Positions 58,480 to 64,000 of a DNA stretch of 64,000 nt are shown piece after piece. Both the position numbers and the translations under genes were made by a program. The stretch covers positions 283,803,276 to 283,867,275 of the forward strand of contig NC_134710.1 in the NCBI RefSeq assembly GCF_043290135.1. Reading direction: 5' to 3'. A model generated the notes under the pieces. It saw only the letters and a program-made list of their open reading frames with translations, ran no database searches and was not told where the DNA came from. This stretch comes from Rhipicephalus microplus (lineage: Eukaryota; Arthropoda; Arachnida; Ixodida; Ixodidae). Every line of letters starts with the position of its first letter. The stretch's first letter is position 1.

Positions 58480-60590
58480 ACCTATGCTTAGAGGTTTGCC
58501 TCGCGTTCCTCAACAAGCTGCTGATTCTCTGCACATCTCTCCATCAATCGAAGAAGTAAAGGCAGCACTACAATCTATGAAACGAGGCTCAGCCCCTGGG
58601 CCAGATGGTTTTCCAGTTTAATTTTACTTGTCATTTTGGAATGAGCATGGTACTGCCTTGACCGCGGTTATCCGGCGATGTTTCGAGGATGGTGTCTTTC
58701 CATCAAGTTTCGAGATGGCCATATTGTACTAATCCCAAAAGCTGAAGCTTCCTCTGTTAGTTCTCAAGATTGGGACCTATCACGCTTCTTAACGTTGACT
58801 GTAAGATATTCGCGACGGTGATCCTTCAACGTTTGTGGGCTCTGCTGAACACCCTGGTGGGTCATCACTAGGCTTCATCTATGCTTGGACGAGAAATACA
58901 CAGCTTGTCCTTCACCACCCGGGATATCATAGCCTATACTCTGTCGTGATCTGGGCGTGGTCTCCTTGTGTCTTTGGACCAAGAAGAAGCATTTGACCGA
59001 CTAGAGCACACGTATATCTTTAAAGTGGTCACAGCCTTTGGTTTTCCTGGTTCTTTTGTGAAATTAGTTAGACATACCTACTCTGGTATAAAAAGCACAC
59101 TAGTTCTAGATGGTTTGCAGAGTGCTGCCTTTTCTATCACACGTGGGGTGCGTCAGGGATGCCCCTTGTCTCCTGTTCTATTTATCTTCAGCCTTGAGCC
59201 ATTTTTGTATGCTCTAGAAGCGGACTCGCGTGTCCAGGGTTTTGCGCTTCCGGGCAGCAGTGCCGTGAAAGTCACAGCTTTTGCTAACGACATAACCCTG
59301 TACCTTTCAGATGAAGATAGTATTTGACATATCCTGCGTTTATTCTTTCAGTATGGTGACATTTCAGGTACCACGCTAAACCTCTCTAAATCCCGGTATT
59401 TGTTCATCGGCTGTCCAAACTCCAGACTTAGTTCCACATCTCTTTTTTCAGCCGGATGCGTCTCTTTGCATTTCAGGAATTCTATACAACCACTACGACG
59501 TTTGTAACTCCGTTTGGTAAAATGCCCTCGATGAAGTAAAACAAAAAATTGAGAACGCATGAAATTTTGACTTCCCGCTTTTTGAGCGAAGGTACCTTGC
59601 GCATACTGTGTTCTGCGGTCACATTTGGGACCTTTCTTACGCGGAGCAGCCACGTTTACGCATCGTGAGTTCATTGCAGTGTGCCTTGTGGTCCTTCTTT
59701 TGGTCCTGTGGCACTGAATTGATTGCTCGTGCGGCGTTAGGACAGCAGCGTTTCCAGGGAGATTTTGTTTTCCCTTCGGTATCAATACGCTGCTGGCTAC
59801 TAGCCCTGCGCTTCCTGTTGCGCCTCGTACAAGGAGAGGAATCCCCGCGCAAACTCTGGTATATTATTTTATAGGTACCCACCGTTAGTATTTAATGCCT
59901 AATGTGCACCTTAATCAGGGACTACAATCGGTAACTTTTCTTTCGTTTTATGCAACAGCTGTCGCGTTTTTTTTTTCTCATATCTAGTCGACTTTCCCTG
60001 GCGTAGATGTGTTAGACAATCCTATCATTGACACAACAGCCACTTTGTAGCTCCCGTTAGTTCCTCCAGCACGCCGCAACCGCTCTAGTCATGTGTCTTG
60101 GAGCATGCTGACGGCGTAATTTCTGCCTGGCCACCTCCAGGACTTCATGTGGCGGCTGGGGTGGGACGTTCTTCTTACCCTTGACCGCATCGAAAGGTGG
60201 AGAATGGTCCAGTCAGCAACATGCCCGATCTGTTCCCTACTGGAAACAAATCGCCATGTTTTAAGACAATGCGTCGTTGCTCGTGTTTTCTGGAGGGCCA
60301 TTCATGCTGTATTTCATGGCCTCAGAGTAAACCGCTTTGTTTCTTCTGGACATTGTTCTCGAGGCCGCTTCACCTGCCTTCTTATTGTTGCTGGTGCCTA
60401 CTGTCGTTTGGCGCAATCGCTGTGAGGCTGTTGCAGCAAGTCGTCGCCATCGCGCTCTCTTCCCGATTTGAGAGTGACTGTACAAAGAAGTACTATCTGT
60501 TCTGTCGGAAGAACTCTTCTTTCTGGGTGAGGAGGAGTTCCTTTGACACTGGTCCTGCACTTTTGTGTTCGTCTGCGAGAGACGTGTAAA
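58480..60590 (+). pseudogene. LINE E reverse transcriptase (heavily broken)
   Basis: Recognisable segments: LPRVPQQAADSLHISPSIEE and GSAPGPDGFPV (58500-58618), then a frameshifted stretch, then SLDQEEAFDRLEHTYIFKVV, RGVRQGCPLSPVLFIFSLEP and VTAFANDITLYLSDEDSI (58968-59324). The catalytic box is FAND where the family has FADD: the first Asp is Asn (codon 59286-59288). Many stops follow. The C-terminal knuckle CPICSLLETNRHVLRQC with VFWRAIHAVF is at 60220-60320, and the rest moves to another frame. No function is possible. Confidence 0.8.
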
Positions 60591-60726
60591 TCTTGTTTTG
60601 AGGCCTGCCTAGTTTTGGAAGGTTAATCTTTGTTTAGTACTCGCACGAATACCTTGTAAATACTATCTAAACACTTAACATATAGATGTTTACATTTATT
60701 CGTGTGTTCTTCGTTTACCATGTATT

Positions 60727-60815
60727 GTACATATGTAAAGATATCTTTTTGTAACAATTATGGTGTATCTGTGTGTGTTGTATTCCGTGTACATATGTAA
60801 AGATATCTTTTTGCA
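60727..60815 (+). repeat. 62-bp tandem duplication in the LINE E 3' UTR
   Basis: gtacatatgtaaagatatct at 60727 and again at 60789, each followed by ttttg and aacaa. Confidence 0.85.
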
Positions 60816-60887
60816 ACAACTTTCGGTCTGTATGTGGATGTTGTGTTCCATTGCGATGGATTGTAATTAATGTTCACTCTTCATGAG

Positions 60888-60893
60888 AATAAA
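60888..60893 (+). terminator. Polyadenylation signal of LINE E
   Basis: AATAAA close to the end of the element. Confidence 0.6.
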
Positions 60894-60929
60894 TTTCTTT
60901 AAACACACAATGAAAGGATCTATATGAAC

Positions 60930-61812
60930 AGAGTAAGCAAAAGTAAAGTAATAGCCTTAAAATACAGTAAACGACCGGTATAGTGGTCGTTTAGAGCGAC
61001 GGCCTTTCGTCGCTCCACTGAATGGACTGGTCTTTAAAAACGCAACGTTGCGACGACCCGCCCGATCAGAGCAGACATTGTGAATTATTAACCTGTGTTA
61101 GGCGTAGATAGCGTAGTCGTCGTCGCGGCGAAGGTCGTTTCACGAGTCGAGGATGACTCCGCTTACAACGTGGACAGAGAGCGAATGCGTGCCTAGGGGA
61201 ATTATTTTTATTATTTCAAGAGGCGTTGACGCAGTGAGAGCTTTTAGTCAACATTTGTTTAGTTTACTGTGCGAATCCATGCATGCTTGCGAGACGCAAT
61301 ATGCAATTTCTTTTTTTAACTATGCTGAACGTTGGCAACATGATTTCGACCGTGTTATTTATTATGCAGACTTTCTCGCCACCATGGTTTACATTACATT
61401 TGCACTGAGTGATAAGAATGAATTGCTCTAATCACAGAGATTTTATTGTGCAGCGATGACAAGGTAATTATTGTTGAGAAATGTTTGCTTGGTCTCAATC
61501 AAAAATGCACCTGGGACCAGACTATATCTACTCACAGATATAGAAATAGCTTGATAGATGCGTATATGCGCTAAAAATCTTAAATACGCGCGAAAACGCG
61601 TAATTTTGTCAGTTTTTTTTTCTTCGTAGCTTTCGTCGCTTTGCTGCCTGAAACGAAAACGATAGCGTTGCAGCAAGGGGTCTTCCGTTGTTTGCAAGCG
61701 TGCAGTTGTCATTTCCCTTAACGTCAACAGATTCAAAACCGTACAAAATATTTCGCTTCGCAGCGTTGATATGCCATGCGATATGCCAAATATACACAAT
61801 TTTATACACGCA
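60930..61812 (+). repeat. Long dispersed repeat, copy at 61 kb (internally deleted)
   Basis: It shares gagtaagcaaaa with 4626-4638, then jumps to ttaaaatacagtaaacgacc, which matches 5338 onward, and follows the 5-kb copy to its end (tgccatgcgatatgccaaat). The segment equivalent to about 4650-5337 is missing. Confidence 0.8.
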
Positions 61813-62184
61813 TCTATCTACACTCTTAAAAACTAAGAGAGTGCCGGGCACTCTCTTTGGGAGAGTACTTTCTTGCTCCAAATTTCCTTCTCTTTTTCTG
61901 AGTAAATCACCTCTTGTTGAGCCAGAGCTCAGTAATTCCCCCTTAACCAGTCAGAGCACTCCTCCTCAACAAAGTAACACAACGCTGCCCGAAGCAGAGT
62001 AGCATGACACAACCGAAGGGAGTAGCAGTACACCTCACAAAAAAGAAAAATAGCAGAACGTAGGCGGAAATTAGCATTTTAATTGTTTTTGACGGATTTT
62101 CCTATGCGCAGATCGTAAAGATAGCTAAATACGACCACTATGACAAAAGAAAAAAAAGTTAAATGAAAAACAAATCATGATTGC
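61813..62184. other. Short palindrome; no gene
   Basis: Contains a 23-nt near-perfect palindrome (about 61837-61859) with arms aagagagtgcc and ggcactctctt around a central g. This might be one end of a DNA transposon, but a matching end was not found. Confidence 0.4.
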
Positions 62185-62256
62185 GTGAGACTCGAACACA
62201 CTCGACACGCTAACACACTCGACACGCTAACCACTACACCACACCGAAAAACTGCA
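62185..62256 (-). tRNA. tRNA-like pseudogene with duplicated middle
   Basis: On the minus strand an A box (gtgtggtgtagtggttagcg) and B box (gtgttcgagtctcacgcaat) flank two copies of agcgtgtcgagtgtgtt. The anticodon arm region appears duplicated. It cannot fold as a normal tRNA and is likely tRNA-derived repeat DNA. Confidence 0.4.
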
Positions 62257-63299
62257 ACTAGGTGTTTACTTCTTTATGTCACAACTAATGTGCTGATAAT
62301 ACGTTTGCATATCCTTGTTTAGATGCGTAGATTTGTGTCTGCGCTTCCCAAAACCAGCCGGACTGTAGCTAACGTGTTTACTGTGCTTGTTTTGTGCTTC
62401 GTGAGATCAGAACGTCTATCTGACACGTTTTTTTTACATTATAAAAAGGAAGATTAGCGCAACCGATTATATAAAAGTCATTCGCACTGACTCGCTAAGT
62501 GGTTAGTCATTTCTGACTACGAAACATAGCGCACCTGAAGTGTACACAAAACAATTCAGTGTTTATTTTCACCCCATTGGACATATTTTTGGTCATTATT
62601 CTTCACGTTCCACGACAAAAGTCACCATACTTCACTGTAACCATACCGTACGTTAGGCTTACGGCACCATCACCCGTGTGTGATGGTTGTAGCGAAAAAC
62701 ATGAATATTAATATAGGGAGCTTTTATTAGCCGTTTTCGTTGAGTTTCAATCATGACCGATTGAATTAGATAGTATTCGATTATTTCACTACGCAGATCC
62801 AAGGCTAAAAGCATGAATATTAAAAGTTCCAAGTGCGTTCCAGTGCACTGAAATTCACTGGGGCGCGCTGGAAACACTGTTCTTTTTGTTAATCATCTCC
62901 GTCTCAACAACCAAATGCAGTACGTTTTACTGCATATACGTGTGGTTTTTAGGTGAATCACTCGCGGTATGCCGACGCATCTGAAAGTAATCCAGGGCAG
63001 GAGTATAACCGCGTTTTACTCTCCCATGGAAACTGCGATTCTCTTCAACGACATTGTTCTTTACGTGTTTAACTGGTCAAAACACCAGGAGGCGCAGCAC
63101 GACAAAACTAGACGACGTGTGCTAATTACTAAATAAAAACCAGGTGATAACTACATCTTTCCCTTAGTTAGTAAGCGTAAACTGAAGTTCCAACCTCGCT
63201 GGCAGTAAATTCTTTCCCGGCTGCTGGTGTATTCCAAATATCGGGAGAAAGCAAGATATGTGTGCTTTTTAGAAAAGAAATTTCAGGCAAGGGAGGGAG
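62257..63299. other. No gene recognised
   Basis: No supported feature. Confidence 0.4.
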
Positions 63300-63304
63300 G
63301 GGGG

Positions 63305-63339
63305 ACTCGTTGATTGATTTGTGGAGTTTAACGTCCCAA
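63305..63339 (-). repeat. Ruka-like SINE, 3' end part of a split copy
   Basis: ttgattgatttgtggagttt then aacgtcccaa, the element's 3' end, breaking off where the family continues aaccaccatatg. Confidence 0.7.
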
Positions 63340-63632
63340 TGCTGGGGGGGGGGGGGGGACTTGTTAAATTCTTGGTTCAAGCTTTCTCCCCTCTTTGTTC
63401 ACAAGTCGGAAGAACGCACTCGAAAATTTCAGAAGTCACAACGAGTGTGACCACCACAAGACCGCTACTCTATAAGCGACAAACTTTGTAGAAGCACTCA
63501 ACGGCGAGTAATTTGCTGGAAAGATGGAGTGTTGACCGCAAGCGCAAAATAATTAAACAGAAAAAAACTGATCTTTATCATAGACGCTGTGATTTTCTGT
63601 GGGCGGCAAGGTGATTATGAGATGTTCATGAG
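63340..63632. other. 293-bp insertion in a SINE, with a G run
   Basis: Starts tgct then 16 G (63344-63359) and ends at ttcatgag. It holds no recognisable element. It may be an insertion, or two separate SINE fragments may be next to each other. Confidence 0.45.
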
Positions 63633-63830
63633 AACCGCAATATGCATGTGAGAGACGCCGTAGTGGGGCACTTCTGAAATTTTACCGCCTTGGGTCTTTA
63701 ACGTTATCCTTAATTAAAGTGCACGGGCCTCAAGAATTTGTGCCTACATAGAAAATACAATAGGGATTTGATTCCGCGACCTGCTGGTCAGCACTAGAGT
63801 ACCATAATCCCTGGACCATCGTGGGGGCTC
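63633..63830 (-). repeat. Ruka-like SINE, 5' part of a split copy
   Basis: Continues with aaccgcaatatgcatgtgag, agacgccgtagtgg and tgcacgggcctcaagaattt, and has a B box (reverse) tttgattccgcgacctgctg and an A-box end. Diverged. Confidence 0.7.
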
Positions 63831-64000
63831 TACTAAAAAAGGCGGTTTGGGTAAAATCACAATGTGCCACTTTTCGTTAAGGGCGCAAGTTCAACTGATT
63901 GAGATACATTGCTGAAAATCACTTCCATACCGTGGTAGAGTGATTCCGTTCTTTCCCGCTGCCTATACTCCTTGCGGTTCGGTGGCACCTTTCCCTTGCA

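Larger units (their letters stand above)
58480..60908 (+). mobile_element. LINE E: L1/Tx1-like non-LTR retrotransposon remnant
   Basis: An RT core and a C-terminal knuckle remain in several frames, then a 3' UTR with two copies of gtacatatgtaaagatatct and AATAAA at 60888-60893. The endonuclease is absent, so it is 5'-truncated near 58480. The RT blocks (AFDRLEH, GVRQGCPLSPVLFIFSLEPF) point to the L1/Tx1 side of the LINEs. The most damaged LINE here. Confidence 0.8.

Noticed and set aside
61609..61881. Minus-strand ORFs in the 61-kb repeat
   Set aside because: Not conserved in frame in the 5-kb copy of the same repeat.

Overview
The window looks like nuclear DNA of a hard tick (Ixodidae, probably a metastriate). 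The reasons are the many copies of the tRNA-derived SINE that ends in the 'aaccccacatatcaatca' signature known from ticks (Ruka-like), LINEs with (ATCC)n or (TCCAA)n tails, long simple-sequence arrays, and almost no host coding sequence. The taxon is inferred from repeat content, not from a gene tree.

Host genes. The only convincing host coding sequence is one terminal exon at 1322-1540 (+), the C-terminus of a glutathione peroxidase; the rest of that gene lies left of the window. A cysteine-rich 88-codon ORF at 43470-43736 (-) is a weak second candidate. The remainder reads as intron or intergenic DNA full of mobile elements.

Layout. 1-6.2 kb: GPx intron, last exon and 3' flank, then two inverted copies of a dispersed repeat with a MITE-like segment. 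6.7-8.3 kb: GACG, TATG and GGAT arrays. 8.15-12.27 kb (-): LINE A, 5' truncated, with an esterase-type ORF1, endonuclease and RT, bounded by an 11-bp target duplication; the GGAT array is its (ATCC)n tail. 12.7-13.9 kb: ATCT array, a 'catgac' repeat and a GC-rich patch with a perfect 37-bp hairpin. 14-26 kb: mostly unrecognised AT-rich DNA with SINEs, a 258-bp AT array and LINE tails. 26.5-31.3 kb (+): LINE B (gag-like ORF1, EN-RT-RNase H). 36.86-42.62 kb (+): LINE C, a full-length EN-RT-RNase H element with a 13-bp target duplication and nine in-frame stops. 44.1-48.6 kb: four copies of a repeat built around a cloverleaf-forming tRNA-like core, split by CR1-like LINE D. 48.8-50.2 kb: LTR-type sequence. 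50.4-50.85 kb: end of LINE F. 56.8-58.3 kb: AT and ACAG/ATAG arrays next to a dispersed repeat also found at 16.4 kb. 58.5-60.9 kb: LINE E, an L1/Tx1-like RT. 60.9-61.8 kb: second copy of the 5-kb repeat. 62-64 kb: a tRNA-like sequence and a SINE split by an insertion.

How they work together. There are no operons or pathways. The biology here is retrotransposition: LINE machinery (endonuclease nick, target-primed reverse transcription) supplied in trans to tRNA-promoter SINEs, with LINE tails and repeat ends serving as seeds for tetranucleotide arrays. Every LINE seen is broken, so none here is autonomous. I did not find a clearly new biological system; the most unusual items are the perfect hairpin at 13.45 kb, the tRNA-core repeat cluster at 44-48.6 kb and the stop-rich but frameshift-poor LINE C.
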